Assembly: GCA_002708825.1 (NCBI GenBank)
Contig: PAPF01000019.1
Coordinates: forward strand, 1 to 64,000
Length of the DNA: 64,000 nucleotides
DNA from: Phyllobacteriaceae bacterium
GTDB taxonomy: Bacteria; Pseudomonadota; Alphaproteobacteria; Rhizobiales; Rhizobiaceae
Direction: 5' to 3'
Shown: positions 19,972-30,454 of the stretch, one piece after another
Layout: each line of letters starts with the position of its first letter
Position numbering within the stretch: the stretch's first letter is position 1
Made by a program: the position numbers and the translations under genes
Notes under the pieces: model-generated
Databases searched by the model: none
What the model was told of the DNA's origin: nothing
The model's input: only the letters and a program-made list of their open reading frames with translations

Positions 19972-20171
19972 CCGGAACACTTCTTGCTGCACTGCGAAAC
20001 AAACTGTCTCGAAACGTGATTGGACGCGTCATACTCGGGCCGTTTGCGGCGGCCAGAAGCGCCCCATGAAAGGTTGAGCGGCGCGACCGTCCCTTTTCAT
20101 TCACAGGAGCAAGAGACCACGGGCAGCCGGTTCATCGACGCTGGCACCAGACCAACCAAAATCGGGGTATC

Positions 20172-20747
20172 ATGAAAAGATTGAATTTTGCCACGGCGGC
20201 ATTTGCTGCCGGGATTGCGAGCCTTGTTGCCATGCCGCAGGCTCAGGCCGAATCTGACAAGGCGTCCGCCGCCTACTATCAGGCGCGTGTGGCCATCGAC
20301 CGTACCGAGACCGCATCGGTCAAGAGGACATCGACGGAAACGCGCCACGAGGTCACCGCGGGCTATGCAAAGCCGCTCGCCGGGGAGAAATATTCCGCGC
20401 TGATCAACCGGTATGCAAAGGAATATGGTGTGGCCTCCAACCTCGCTCACGCCGTGGTCCGCGTGGAAAGCAACTTCCGCGCAAATGCACGCGGCGCTGC
20501 CGGCGAGATCGGCCTGATGCAGTTGAAGCCCGCCACGGCCCGCATGATGGGTTACCGCGGCTCCACGAAGGGCCTCTATCACCCTGAAACGAACATCAAG
20601 TTCGGCATGAAGTATCTGGCCAAGGCACAGAAACTGGGCGGTGGACCGCTCTGCCAGACAATCCTGAAATACAATGCCGGGCATGGTGCCAAGCGGATGA
20701 ATCCGATCTCGGCCAACTACTGCGCGAAGGTCAAGCGCTATCTCTGA
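20172..20747 (+). CDS. Lytic transglycosylase (SLT) domain protein, secreted
   Basis: Signal peptide; ASNLAHAVVRVESNFRANARGAAGEIGLMQLKPATARMMGYRG...NIKFGMKYLAKA. Confidence 0.9.
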   Translation: MKRLNFATAAFAAGIASLVAMPQAQAESDKASAAYYQARVAIDRTETASVKRTSTETRHEVTAGYAKPLAGEKYSALINRYAKEYGVASNLAHAVVRVESNFRANARGAAGEIGLMQLKPATARMMGYRGSTKGLYHPETNIKFGMKYLAKAQKLGGGPLCQTILKYNAGHGAKRMNPISANYCAKVKRYL

Positions 20748-20774
20748 GCCTTGTTCGGTATCTCAAATCTCATG

Positions 20775-20804
20775 CCCGCCGGTGATCTGCCGGCGGGTTT
20801 TTTT
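20775..20804 (+). terminator. Rho-independent terminator of the SLT gene
   Basis: CCCGCCGG-TGATCTG-CCGGCGGG-TTTTTTT. Confidence 0.9.
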
Positions 20805-20831
20805 CTTGGAAGGCGGCGCACAAAAGGCTAT

Positions 20832-21284
20832 GGACGAGCCGTCAGCCGGCCGGGCGGCCGCGGTTGCAAGTGCCGAAAGGCCGCAATCGAGGAAAGTCCG
20901 GGCTCCACGGAAACACGGTGCCGGGCAACGCCCGGCGGGGGAGACCCCAGGGAAAGCGCCACAGAAAGCAAACCGCCCCGCCTGCATTCCGGCTCCATCG
21001 CCGCCAGATACGTGGCTGTCGAGCCTGAATGCTGGCGGGGCAAGGGTGAAAGGGTGGGGTAAGAGCCCACCGCGGGGGCAGCAATGTCAACGGCACGGCA
21101 AGCCCCACCGGGAGCAAGACCGAATAGGGACGACGCGGCGAAAGCCGGGGCTGTTTCCGGCCCCAGTCGTCCGGGTGGGTTGCTTGAGGCGTCCGGTAAC
21201 GGACGTCCCAGAGGAATGGCCGCCACGTCCATGTCCATCCGGGCATGGGCCGTACAGAACCCGGCTTACAGGCCGGCTGACACC
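20832..21284 (+). ncRNA. rnpB: RNase P RNA (bacterial type A)
   Basis: Conserved GAGGAAAGTCCGGGCTCC near the 5' end, P4-pairing ACAGAACCCGGCTTACAGGCCGGCTGAC near the 3' end, internal GGTAAGAGCCCACCGC and GAAAGCGCCACAGAAAG elements. End points approximate. Confidence 0.95.
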
Positions 21285-21296
21285 TTGCCTTGCCTT

Positions 21297-22412
21297 TCAG
21301 CCCGCAGCGGCAAGGGCGTCCTCGATTGCCTGCCAGAGAACCTCGGCCGGTTCGCAGCCGATGGCCAGGCGCACAAAACCATCGGGAACCGCGTCGCCCC
21401 ATCGCGCGCGCCGCTCGGCCGAGGTGTGAACGCCGCCGAAGGATGTGGCGGGCTGAATCAGCGGGCAATTGTTGATGAAGTTTTCCGCTCTTTCTTCATC
21501 GGGCAGCGTCAATCCGATCAGGAAGCCGTGACGCTGCATCTGTCGCGCGGCGATGGCATGGCTCGGGTCTGACGGAAGTCCGGGGTAGCGGATGGCCGTC
21601 ACAGCCGGGTGGTCCTGAAGCCGCTCCGCAATGAGCGCTGCGCTGCGGCACATGCGGTCAAGCCGGACTTCCAGCGTTTCCATGCCCCGATGGACCAGCC
21701 ATGCCTCAAAGGGTCCCGGAATGGCACCGGCGAGCTTGCGCCAGTCCTTCAGCGCAGAAACCAGCGCTTCCTGACGCGTGGCGACATGGCCAAAAAGGGC
21801 ATCGGAATGGCCGTTCATGGCCTTGGTGTCCGATGACAGCACCATGTCGCATCCAAGTTCCAGCGGTTGCTGGCCGAGCGGTGTCATCGTCGTGTTGTCG
21901 GCGACAGTGAGCGCGCCTGCAGCGCTGGCCTGACGGGCCACTTCGGCGATGTCACACACGTCCAGTCCGGGATTGGAAGGGCTCTCGATGAAGACGAGAC
22001 GGTAGCCGCCAAACCCGCCCTCGGCAAACCGGGCAGTGGCGCGCGTGTCGATGCCGACGCCCAGCGGCGCCAGAAACCGTTCCGCCAGAATTCGCGTGGT
22101 ATAGTAGCCATCTGAGGGCAGAAGAATGCGATCGCCTGCCTTCAGCGTGCTGTAGAAAACAGCGGCAATGGCCGCCATTCCGGACGGGAATGCCACCGCC
22201 TGCGCGTTTTCCAGAAGTCCCAGCGCCTCTTCCAGATGCTCCCAGGTCGCGTTCGAGAAACGGCCGTATTGCGCGTGGCCGGCGGGATCGCCCGGAAGGT
22301 GGTACATCGAGGCCATTGTCAGCGGCAGCGCCACGGGCTCCCCCTTTGCAAGGGTTTCGGCTCGCAGGTGAAGCAGGCGGGCGGCGCGGCTTTCGGGCGT
22401 CGTGGTCATCAT
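21297..22412 (-). CDS. Cys/Met metabolism PLP-dependent enzyme (cystathionine beta-lyase-like)
   Basis: YGRFSNATWEHLEEALGLLENAQAVAFPSGMAAI, TVADNTTMTPLGQQPLELGCDMVLSSDTKAMNGHSD (PLP lysine region). Confidence 0.85.
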   Translation of the reverse strand: MMTTTPESRAARLLHLRAETLAKGEPVALPLTMASMYHLPGDPAGHAQYGRFSNATWEHLEEALGLLENAQAVAFPSGMAAIAAVFYSTLKAGDRILLPSDGYYTTRILAERFLAPLGVGIDTRATARFAEGGFGGYRLVFIESPSNPGLDVCDIAEVARQASAAGALTVADNTTMTPLGQQPLELGCDMVLSSDTKAMNGHSDALFGHVATRQEALVSALKDWRKLAGAIPGPFEAWLVHRGMETLEVRLDRMCRSAALIAERLQDHPAVTAIRYPGLPSDPSHAIAARQMQRHGFLIGLTLPDEERAENFINNCPLIQPATSFGGVHTSAERRARWGDAVPDGFVRLAIGCEPAEVLWQAIEDALAAAG

Positions 22413-22501
22413 GTCTCCTGCCGGAAGTCCGGCGAATGTCGGGGCTCAATTCGTATTGTGCGGCGGTTTTCCCGGCAAGCCCCCGATAGCGGACGGAAAT
22501 C

Positions 22502-22516
22502 CTAACCGATCCTTAA
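22502..22516. promoter_or_regulatory. CtrA-like site upstream of mraZ
   Basis: CTAA-CCGATCC-TTAA, one mismatch to TTAA-N7-TTAA. Confidence 0.35.
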
Positions 22517-22598
22517 TCTTAATGGCTCATAAACCATGATCGAGCGGGAAAGCCGCGAGCCCCGGCATCAGGCCTTGAGGCGTGTCGGGGGAGCCAAT

Positions 22599-22623
22599 TC
22601 CCATTGACGCCCATGAAGTCCCA
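22599..22623 (-). promoter_or_regulatory. Three phased MraZ-box-like TGGG repeats (on the minus strand)
   Basis: CCCAT tgacg CCCAT gaagt CCCAT with CCCA at 22600, 22610 and 22620; minus strand TGGGA-N5-TGGGC-N5-TGGGA. Confidence 0.6.
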
Positions 22624-22821
22624 TGTTACGCCAAAACCCACATCGCCAGTCAGTTCCAGTTTCTTGTTCGCGGAATGAATCTCCGCCCGGGTTCAGTATC
22701 CGGCGGCCATATTTCTGCATGGGGGCAACAAGCCTGACGAGCGAAGAGGGCCTGCAGGGTGAAAGCCTTGCGGGATGCGGCGCAAGAGAGGACCGGCGAG
22801 CGGCAGCGGACCGGGAGGGCA

Positions 22822-23301
22822 ATGGACCGTTTTCTGTCGAATGCGGTAAACCGGATCGATGCGAAGGGGAGGGTTTCCGTTCCCGCGCATTTCCGGGCGG
22901 TCCTCCAGAAGCGCGGATACCAGGAGCTTTATGCGCTCGGCGCACTGGATGTTCCGGCCGTCGACATGGGCGGGCTGGATCTCCTCGACAGGTACGAGGC
23001 GCGGATCGGCGCCGAAGATCCTTTCCTTCAGGCAGCGGACGACATGTCCTTTTTCTGCCATGGGGATGGCGCCTTCGTGAAGGTGGACACGGAGGGGCGG
23101 ATGACCGTTCCGGATTTCATCCGGGAGCACACCGGGATCACCACGGAAGTGGCTTTCGTCGGACGGGGCCAGTTTTTCCAGGTCTGGGAACCCGGACGCT
23201 TTGCAAGCCATCGGCACGAGGTGCGCGCAAGGCTATTGAAGTTGAGGCAGGAACTGTCTGCGCAGACGCGCGCCCTGGACCCGTCCGGCGGGGTGGCGTG
23301 A
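22822..23301 (+). CDS. mraZ: Transcriptional regulator MraZ
   Basis: [28 protein letters not shown]; second repeat [21 protein letters not shown]. Confidence 0.95.
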   Translation: MDRFLSNAVNRIDAKGRVSVPAHFRAVLQKRGYQELYALGALDVPAVDMGGLDLLDRYEARIGAEDPFLQAADDMSFFCHGDGAFVKVDTEGRMTVPDFIREHTGITTEVAFVGRGQFFQVWEPGRFASHRHEVRARLLKLRQELSAQTRALDPSGGVA

Positions 23302-24323
23302 TGCCGGTTGGAGAGGGCAGGGCCGGTTCCGAACGTCCTGACGGGCGTCATGTACCAGTCATGCTGCCGGAAGTCCTGGATGCGCTGAAACCGGAGGCGG
23401 GTCAGGTCATCTGCGACGGTACCTTCGGTGCGGGCGGTTACAGCCATGCCATCCTGGATGCCGGCGCCAGCGTGATCGCCATTGATCGTGATCCGGATGC
23501 AGCCGAAACCGCTGCCGGGTTCAAGGCACAGTTTGGCGACCAGTTCCGGTTCGAGGCCGGGCCGTTTTCGCGTCTCGACCAACTGGTTGGCGAACCTCTG
23601 GATGGTGTCGTGCTCGACATCGGCGTTTCCTCTATGCAACTGGACCAGGCCGAGCGCGGATTCTCGTTTCGCCAGGACGGACCGCTTGACATGCGCATGG
23701 CTCAGGCTGGCCTCTCGGCCGCCGACGTTGTCAACAGGTTCAAGGCGGGTGACCTCGCCCGCATCTTCTCGTTTCTCGGCGAGGAACGCCATGCCGGCCG
23801 CATCGCCCGCGCCATCGAGCGCCGCCGGGTGGAAAGGCCGTTCTCCCGTACGGTTGATCTGGCTTCCGCTGTCGAAGCCGTGATCGGGCGAAATCCGAAG
23901 GACAAGATCCACCCTGCGACGCGGGTTTTCCAGGCATTGCGCATCTTCGTCAACGACGAACTGGGTGAACTGGCCAGGGCCCTGTTTGCTGCCGAGCGCA
24001 TCCTGAAGCCGGGCGGGCGGCTTGTCGTCGTGACGTTCCATTCGCTGGAGGACCGTATCGTGAAGCGCTTCATCCAGGACCGTGCCGGGGGCGGCGGCGG
24101 GTCGCGTCATCTGCCCGAGACACAGGCAAGGGCGCCCACTTTCACCAAGGCTGGCGGTGTGGTGATGGCGAGCGAGAAGGAAGCCGCTGAAAATCCACGG
24201 GCGCGCTCGGCGAAATTGCGCGCCGCGCACCGTACTGATGCGCCGGCGGAAGACGAAGCATACACCATTTTCGGACTGCCGAAGCTGCCGGCGGTCGACA
24301 GGCATCCAGACGGGCAGGAGTGA
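23301..24323 (+). CDS. rsmH: 16S rRNA (cytosine1402-N4)-methyltransferase
   Basis: [70 protein letters not shown] coupling to mraZ. Confidence 0.97.
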   Translation: MPVGEGRAGSERPDGRHVPVMLPEVLDALKPEAGQVICDGTFGAGGYSHAILDAGASVIAIDRDPDAAETAAGFKAQFGDQFRFEAGPFSRLDQLVGEPLDGVVLDIGVSSMQLDQAERGFSFRQDGPLDMRMAQAGLSAADVVNRFKAGDLARIFSFLGEERHAGRIARAIERRRVERPFSRTVDLASAVEAVIGRNPKDKIHPATRVFQALRIFVNDELGELARALFAAERILKPGGRLVVVTFHSLEDRIVKRFIQDRAGGGGGSRHLPETQARAPTFTKAGGVVMASEKEAAENPRARSAKLRAAHRTDAPAEDEAYTIFGLPKLPAVDRHPDGQE

Positions 24324-24325
24324 CC

Positions 24326-24700
24326 ATGTTCAGAACCTTCGACATGATCCTGATTGCCGCCATGGTGGCGGCCGCGGCCTTCACCTACCAGACCAAGCAT
24401 GAAGCGGAATCGGTCAAGCGCAGCATTCATGCGCTGAACGAGAAAATCCGGCATGAACGGGACACGATCGACATTCTCGAAGCGGACTGGGCACTGCTGA
24501 CCCAGCCGTCGCGAATCCAGGTCATGGCCGACAAGTTCGCCGGGGAACTTGGACTTGAAACATTCGATCCCACACAGGTTGGCGATGTTGCATCCATTCC
24601 GCCCCGTCCCCTGGAAATCGACGGTGACGGGAACGGGCTTACCGAGGCGATGGCGGAGCTTGGCCAGGATGGCGTCACGACGGGAGCGGTCAAGCCATGA
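24326..24700 (+). CDS. ftsL: Cell division protein FtsL-like
   Basis: Small bitopic protein with coiled coil, between rsmH and ftsI; ADWALLTQPSRIQVMADKFAGELGLETFDPTQV. Confidence 0.85.
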   Translation: MFRTFDMILIAAMVAAAAFTYQTKHEAESVKRSIHALNEKIRHERDTIDILEADWALLTQPSRIQVMADKFAGELGLETFDPTQVGDVASIPPRPLEIDGDGNGLTEAMAELGQDGVTTGAVKP

Positions 24701-26412
24701 GGGGATTGTCTTTCAAACAGAAGGCGGTGGAAGCCGGAGCGGCTGAAAACCAGATCGTGGTCCAGGGCGCGCGCAAGTTTTCCGGCGGCCGGGCCCGGCA
24801 GCGTGTCCTTATGACCATGGCCGTCTTCATGGGCATCTATACGGTAATCGGCGGACGGCTTGCACTGCTTGCCATGGAAGAACCTCGCGCCAGTGGCCCG
24901 GCGATCGCCCGGCAGCAGGCGTCGCGTCCCGATATCGTGGACCGGAACGGGGAGGTCATGGCCACGGACATCATCACCGCGTCCCTGTTCGCGGAGCCGC
25001 GCAATATCGTCGATCCGGACGAGGCGATCGAGCAACTCGTGACGGTCCTGCCGGACCTTGACTATGAGCAGACCTACCGGCGGCTGAAGAGCGATGCCGG
25101 TTTCGTCTGGCTGAAGCGCGAGCTGACGCCCGCGCAAAAAGCGCAGATTCACGGGCTTGGCATCCCCGGTATCGGTTTCAGGGCCGAAAAGCGGCGCTTC
25201 TATCCCGGCGGTCCTACCGCCGCGCATATTCTCGGCCTGGTCAACATAGACAACCAGGGCATTGCCGGGATCGAAAAGCACATAGACGGGCAGGGGCTGG
25301 CCGATCTGCGGGATGCAGGCCTGGCGACCGCAGACGACCTTGCGCCTTTCCGGTTGTCGATCGATCAGCGCGTGCAACATATCGTTCGTGATGAACTCGA
25401 GGACGCCATGGTGCGTTACAAGGCCGTCGCGGCCGGCGCGGTTGTGCTCGACGTCCATACCGGCGAGATCGCTGCCATGGCGTCGCTGCCGGACTTCAAC
25501 CCGAACAATCCGTTCAATGCGAACGACAAGGATCGCCTGAACCGCATGTCGGCCGGCGTTTTCGAGATGGGATCGACGTTCAAGGCGTTCACCACCGCCA
25601 TGGCACTGGATTCCGGTCTCGTTTCCATCAACGACCGCTTTGACGCCTCGCGCCCAATTCGCATTGCCCGGTTCACGATCAACGACTTTCATGGAAAGCG
25701 GCGCGTGCTCTCCGTTCCGGAGATATTCATCTATTCCTCCAATATCGGCACGGCGAAGATGGCCGATACCGTGGGGATCGAGAACCATCGCGCCTTCCTT
25801 CAGCGAATGGGATTGCTCGACCGTGTTCCGCTCGAACTGCCGGAAGTGGCGACACCAACCGAACCGAAGGAGTGGAAGAAGCTCAACTCGATCACGATTT
25901 CCTTCGGGCACGGCATGGCGACGACGCCGCTCCAGACGGCCGTGGCCGCCGCGGCATTGCTGAACGGCGGCAAGCTTGTGCCGCCGACCTTGCGGCCCCG
26001 GAGCAGGGCGGAAGCCGATGCCGTGGCCACGCAGGTGCTCTCGCAAAAGACCAGCCAGGAAATGCGTTATCTGTTCAGGCTGAACGTCGAAAAGGGTTCC
26101 GGCCGCCGCGCGGAGGTGCCGGGATATTTTGTGGGCGGCAAGACCGGCACCGCGGAAAAGGTCGTGAACGGGCGCTATTCCTCCGACAAGCGTTTCAACG
26201 CTTTCCTCTCCGGTTTTCCGATCAACGACCCGAAATACGTGGTGCTCGTCATTATTGACGAACCAAAGCCGGAGCGCGCCGGTATTGGCGCCACGGCAGG
26301 CCTGAATGCTGCGCCGACCGTGGGAAACATCATCCGGCGCTCCGCGGCGCTGCTTGGCGTCAAGCCCGAATTCGGTCATGAAAGTGGGGCTTTGCTCGCT
26401 TCCTATCGCTGA
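24697..26412 (+). CDS. ftsI: Peptidoglycan D,D-transpeptidase FtsI (PBP3)
   Basis: RPDIVDRNGEVMATD, FEMGSTFKAFTTAMAL (SxxK), IYSSNIGTAKMA (SxN), GGKTGTAEKV (KTG). Confidence 0.96.
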   Translation: MRGLSFKQKAVEAGAAENQIVVQGARKFSGGRARQRVLMTMAVFMGIYTVIGGRLALLAMEEPRASGPAIARQQASRPDIVDRNGEVMATDIITASLFAEPRNIVDPDEAIEQLVTVLPDLDYEQTYRRLKSDAGFVWLKRELTPAQKAQIHGLGIPGIGFRAEKRRFYPGGPTAAHILGLVNIDNQGIAGIEKHIDGQGLADLRDAGLATADDLAPFRLSIDQRVQHIVRDELEDAMVRYKAVAAGAVVLDVHTGEIAAMASLPDFNPNNPFNANDKDRLNRMSAGVFEMGSTFKAFTTAMALDSGLVSINDRFDASRPIRIARFTINDFHGKRRVLSVPEIFIYSSNIGTAKMADTVGIENHRAFLQRMGLLDRVPLELPEVATPTEPKEWKKLNSITISFGHGMATTPLQTAVAAAALLNGGKLVPPTLRPRSRAEADAVATQVLSQKTSQEMRYLFRLNVEKGSGRRAEVPGYFVGGKTGTAEKVVNGRYSSDKRFNAFLSGFPINDPKYVVLVIIDEPKPERAGIGATAGLNAAPTVGNIIRRSAALLGVKPEFGHESGALLASYR

Positions 26413-26461
26413 TTCTGCGCAGGCGGGCCACGGTCCGCGGCGCCCAAGAGATTGAATTGCA

Positions 26462-27916
26462 ATGCTGTTGAAGGACTTCGCCGCCATACTGCCATCGATC
26501 CCGTCAGGCGCGGGAGACGAAAACGTCACCGGAATCACCGCCGATTCAAGGGTTGCCGCTCCGGGCAACCTGTTCGCTGCGCTCTCCGGGACGAAGGCGA
26601 ACGGCGCCGATTTCGCCAATGATGCAGCGGCCCGCGGCGCGATTGCCGTGATCGCTGACGAACATGCGCGGATCGGGGACCCTGGCGTGCCGGTCTTGCG
26701 GGTACCGGATGCACACCGGGCGCTGGCGCTTGCCGCGGCGCTCTTTCATGGCGCCCAGCCGGAAACGATGGTTGCCGTCACGGGGACCGCCGGTAAGACG
26801 TCTGTCGCAGCCTTCACACGGCAGGTCTGGGAGCGAGCCGGATTGGCCGCGGCTTCTATAGGAACGACAGGCGTCGTCGCTCCTGGACGAGTGGACTACG
26901 GCTCGCTGACGACGCCGGATCCCGTTGCCTTGCACAAGCTTCTGGCGGAACTTGCAGGTGCCGGCGTGACGCATGGTGCGATGGAGGCTTCCAGCCACGG
27001 CCTTGACCAGCGGCGCCTTGACGGCGTCCGCCTCAAGGCCGGTGCTTTCACCAATCTCGGCCGCGATCACATGGATTATCATCCGACGGTCGAAGCCTAC
27101 CATGCCGCCAAGATGCGCCTCTTCGACACGCTTCTCGAACCCGGTGCCCCGGCCATCATTTTCGCCGACGATTCATGGTCCGAACCGACCATTTCGGTGG
27201 CGAAAAGGGCCGGGCTCGAAGTGCTGACGGTGGGACGAAAAGGCGATTTCCTCTGTCTCAAGCGCGCCGAGCACGAACGGTTCCGGCAAAGGGCGGAGAT
27301 CGTCCACCAGGGCGAAACCCATGAGATCGACCTGCCGCTTGCCGGTGATTTCCAGATTTCGAATGCACTCGTGGCCGCCGGCCTGGCAATCGCAACCGGG
27401 ACGGACGCGCATACCGCGCTCAAGGCGCTCGAACATCTTGAAGGCGCGCCCGGCCGGCTGGACCTCGTCGGGCATACGAAACAGGGCGCGCAAGCCTATG
27501 TCGACTACGCGCACAAGCCGGAAGCACTGGAAAACGTCCTCGATTCCGTCAGGCCATTCACGACCGGCCGCGTGGTTGTCGTTTTTGGTTGCGGAGGCGA
27601 CCGCGATGCCGGAAAGCGGCCGATCATGGGTGAGATCGCAGCCCGTCTGGCCGACATCGTCATCGTCACAGACGACAATCCGCGCAGCGAGGAGCCTGCC
27701 GTCATTCGCAGCCAGATCCTTGCCGCAGCTCCGGGTGCAATGGAAATCGGCGACCGACGGGATGCGATACGAACGGCAGTTTCGCTCCTGAAGAGCGGTG
27801 ACACGCTGATCGTGGCCGGCAAGGGGCATGAAACGGGCCAGACCGTCGGCACCGAGACGCGCCACTTCTCCGATCACGAAGAAGTCGCCCAGGCATTGCA
27901 GGAGGGTTCGGTTTGA
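26462..27916 (+). CDS. murE: UDP-MurNAc-tripeptide synthetase MurE
   Basis: [80 protein letters not shown]. Confidence 0.96.
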   Translation: MLLKDFAAILPSIPSGAGDENVTGITADSRVAAPGNLFAALSGTKANGADFANDAAARGAIAVIADEHARIGDPGVPVLRVPDAHRALALAAALFHGAQPETMVAVTGTAGKTSVAAFTRQVWERAGLAAASIGTTGVVAPGRVDYGSLTTPDPVALHKLLAELAGAGVTHGAMEASSHGLDQRRLDGVRLKAGAFTNLGRDHMDYHPTVEAYHAAKMRLFDTLLEPGAPAIIFADDSWSEPTISVAKRAGLEVLTVGRKGDFLCLKRAEHERFRQRAEIVHQGETHEIDLPLAGDFQISNALVAAGLAIATGTDAHTALKALEHLEGAPGRLDLVGHTKQGAQAYVDYAHKPEALENVLDSVRPFTTGRVVVVFGCGGDRDAGKRPIMGEIAARLADIVIVTDDNPRSEEPAVIRSQILAAAPGAMEIGDRRDAIRTAVSLLKSGDTLIVAGKGHETGQTVGTETRHFSDHEEVAQALQEGSV

Positions 27917-29364
27917 CTTTGTTGTGGACCACCGAGGCGATGGTCGAGGCCATGGAAGGCCGGCCTTTCGGCGACCTGCCCGAGGGCGTGAGCGGGCTGT
28001 CCATCGATACGCGGACGCTGCAGCCGGGCGAGGCGTTCTTCGCGATCAAGGGCGAGAAGTTCGACGGACACAATTTCGCGACCGCAGCCATGGCGGCGGG
28101 CGCAGGCCTCATGGTCGTATCCGAGGCGAAGCTGCCAGCGCTCGGACGCCTGAAGATCGGCATGATCGTCGTTGACGATGTCCTTGAAGCGCTGGGCCGG
28201 CTGGCTAAGGCCGCGCGTGCCCGAGTGCGCGGCCAGGTCATCGGGGTGACCGGATCGGCCGGCAAGACGACGACAAAGGAAATGTTGCGGGCCGCGCTTT
28301 CACCTTCGGGGCCGGTTCATGCGTCAGCCAAGTCGTTCAACAATCACTGGGGTGTGCCGCTTTCACTGGCGCGAATGCCGGAAAATACCGCGTTCGCCGT
28401 TTTCGAGATCGGCATGAACCATCCCGGCGAAATCACGCCGCTGGTGAAAATGGTACAGCCGCATGTGGCGATCATCACCATGATTGGCGCGGCGCATCTC
28501 GGCCATTTCAGGAATCTCGACGAGATCGCCCATGCGAAGGCGGAGATCTTCTCCGGGGTCGTACCCGGTGGCTACGTGCTTCTCAATCGTGACGACGGAA
28601 AGTTCCGTCTGCTTGACAGGCTGGCAAGGGATGCCGGAACGGAGCATGTCCTTTCGTTCGGTGAACATGCCAAGGCGGACTACCGGCTTGCCGATTGCCG
28701 CCTGGATGCAGAGGGTTCGGAGTTCAAGGCCCGCATCGGTGCCGAAATGGTCAAGGCGCGCATCAGTGTTCCAGGACGCCATCTGGTGCAGAATGCGCTT
28801 GCAGTGCTTGCCGCGGCCCATCTGACGGGAGCGGACATAGGTCAGGCGGCCAAGGCATTCGCCCGGATGTCGGCAGAAGAGGGTCGGGGACGCCGTCATG
28901 TTCTCGACATGGGCACCGGCGGGCAGCTTCTCCTGATCGACGAGAGTTACAATGCAAATCCGGCATCGGTTCGCGCCGCCCTGTCCGTGCTTGCGGCAAC
29001 GCCAGCTAACGATGGAGGCCGGCGGATCGCTGTTCTTGGCGACATGCTGGAACTTGGCAAGCACGCCGCCAGGCAGCACGCGGAACTGGCAGGTCCTGTG
29101 CAGGATGCCGGTCTCGATACCCTGTTCCTGGCTGGAGCAGAAATGTCCGCACTCAAGGACGCACTGCCGGAAGACTTTCCGGTCCGTCATTTCGCGACAT
29201 TGGATGATCTTCGCGTGGCCCTGCTCGAAGACCTGAAGGCCGGGGACACGGTCATGCTGAAATCGTCCAATGGCATCGGATTCAGGCGGATCGTCGATGC
29301 TTTGCTTTCATCCCATGCCGAGGTGGCGCCGTCGCCCTCGCCAACCGCGACCGGCGGAGACTGA
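27913..29364 (+). CDS. murF: UDP-MurNAc-tripeptide:D-Ala-D-Ala ligase MurF, TTG start
   Basis: [79 protein letters not shown] 8 nt before TTG 27913. Confidence 0.96.
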   Translation: MTLLWTTEAMVEAMEGRPFGDLPEGVSGLSIDTRTLQPGEAFFAIKGEKFDGHNFATAAMAAGAGLMVVSEAKLPALGRLKIGMIVVDDVLEALGRLAKAARARVRGQVIGVTGSAGKTTTKEMLRAALSPSGPVHASAKSFNNHWGVPLSLARMPENTAFAVFEIGMNHPGEITPLVKMVQPHVAIITMIGAAHLGHFRNLDEIAHAKAEIFSGVVPGGYVLLNRDDGKFRLLDRLARDAGTEHVLSFGEHAKADYRLADCRLDAEGSEFKARIGAEMVKARISVPGRHLVQNALAVLAAAHLTGADIGQAAKAFARMSAEEGRGRRHVLDMGTGGQLLLIDESYNANPASVRAALSVLAATPANDGGRRIAVLGDMLELGKHAARQHAELAGPVQDAGLDTLFLAGAEMSALKDALPEDFPVRHFATLDDLRVALLEDLKAGDTVMLKSSNGIGFRRIVDALLSSHAEVAPSPSPTATGGD

Positions 29365-29367
29365 CCG

Positions 29368-30450
29368 ATGTTTTTCCAACTCGTCGACCTGAGCGACCAG
29401 ATCTCGGTATTCAACGTTTTCCGCTACATCACGTTCAGGACAGGCGGCGCGCTCATCACATCCGCGCTGCTCGTTTTCCTGTTCGGGCCGCGGATCATCA
29501 ATTCGCTGCGGGTCAGGCAGGGCAAGGGTCAGCCGATCCGCGCGGACGGACCGCAGACGCATTTCAAGAAGGCCGGCACGCCGACCATGGGCGGGCTCAT
29601 GATCCTGTTCGGAATCATTGCTTCAACGATGCTCTGGGCCAATCTGACATCGGCTTATGTCTGGGTCGTCATCCTGGTCATGCTGGCCTTCGGTATCATC
29701 GGCTTCTACGATGACTACCTGAAAGTCACCAAGCAGTCCCATCTGGGCTTCTCCGGCAAGGCAAGGCTCAGTGCGGAGTTCCTGATCGCCGGCATCGCCT
29801 GCTGGGTCATCATGCAAGCGGGCCAGCAACCCTTCTCTTCCTCGCTGGCATTTCCGTTCTTCAAGGACTGGCTGCTCAATCTCGGCCTGTTCTTCATTCC
29901 CTTCGGCGCACTCATCATTGTGGGCGCGGGAAATGCCGTCAACCTGACGGACGGGCTGGACGGCCTGGCAATCATGCCCGTCATGATTGCCGCGGCCTCC
30001 TTCGGGCTGATCGCCTATGTGTCCGGCAATGCCATCTTTGCAGATTACCTGCAGATCCATTTCGTTCCGGGAACCGGCGAACTCGCTGTCGTGCTTGGAG
30101 CAGTCATCGGGGCCGGGCTCGGTTTCCTGTGGTTCAATGCGCCGCCCGCCGCCATCTTCATGGGTGACACCGGTTCCCTGTCGCTTGGCGGATTGATCGG
30201 CACCGTTGCCGTTGCAACGAAGCACGAGATTGTCCTGGGCATCATCGGTGGACTTTTTGTCGTCGAAGCCCTTTCGGTCATCATCCAGGTGGCATGGTTC
30301 AAGCTGACCGGGCGACGGGTGTTCCTCATGGCGCCCATCCACCATCATTTCGAGAAGATGGGCTGGACCGAAAGCCAGGTGGTTGTCCGTTTCTGGATCA
30401 TCGCTTTCATCCTGGCGATGATCGGCCTTTCGACCTTGAAGCTGAGGTGA
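29368..30450 (+). CDS. mraY: Phospho-MurNAc-pentapeptide transferase
   Basis: [76 protein letters not shown]. Confidence 0.98.
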   Translation: MFFQLVDLSDQISVFNVFRYITFRTGGALITSALLVFLFGPRIINSLRVRQGKGQPIRADGPQTHFKKAGTPTMGGLMILFGIIASTMLWANLTSAYVWVVILVMLAFGIIGFYDDYLKVTKQSHLGFSGKARLSAEFLIAGIACWVIMQAGQQPFSSSLAFPFFKDWLLNLGLFFIPFGALIIVGAGNAVNLTDGLDGLAIMPVMIAAASFGLIAYVSGNAIFADYLQIHFVPGTGELAVVLGAVIGAGLGFLWFNAPPAAIFMGDTGSLSLGGLIGTVAVATKHEIVLGIIGGLFVVEALSVIIQVAWFKLTGRRVFLMAPIHHHFEKMGWTESQVVVRFWIIAFILAMIGLSTLKLR

Positions 30451-30454
30451 GCGG

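Noticed and set aside
20751-21572. ORFs on both strands across 20.75-21.57 kb
   Set aside because: They overlap the conserved RNase P RNA gene or the 3' end of the PLP enzyme; not protein-coding.
23028-24305. 425-aa minus-strand ORF
   Set aside because: Antisense to rsmH, which is unambiguous.
24427-26619. 730-aa minus-strand ORF opposite ftsL/ftsI
   Set aside because: Antisense shadow ORF caused by high GC; composition is low-complexity and His/Arg-rich, and the plus strand encodes clear ftsI.
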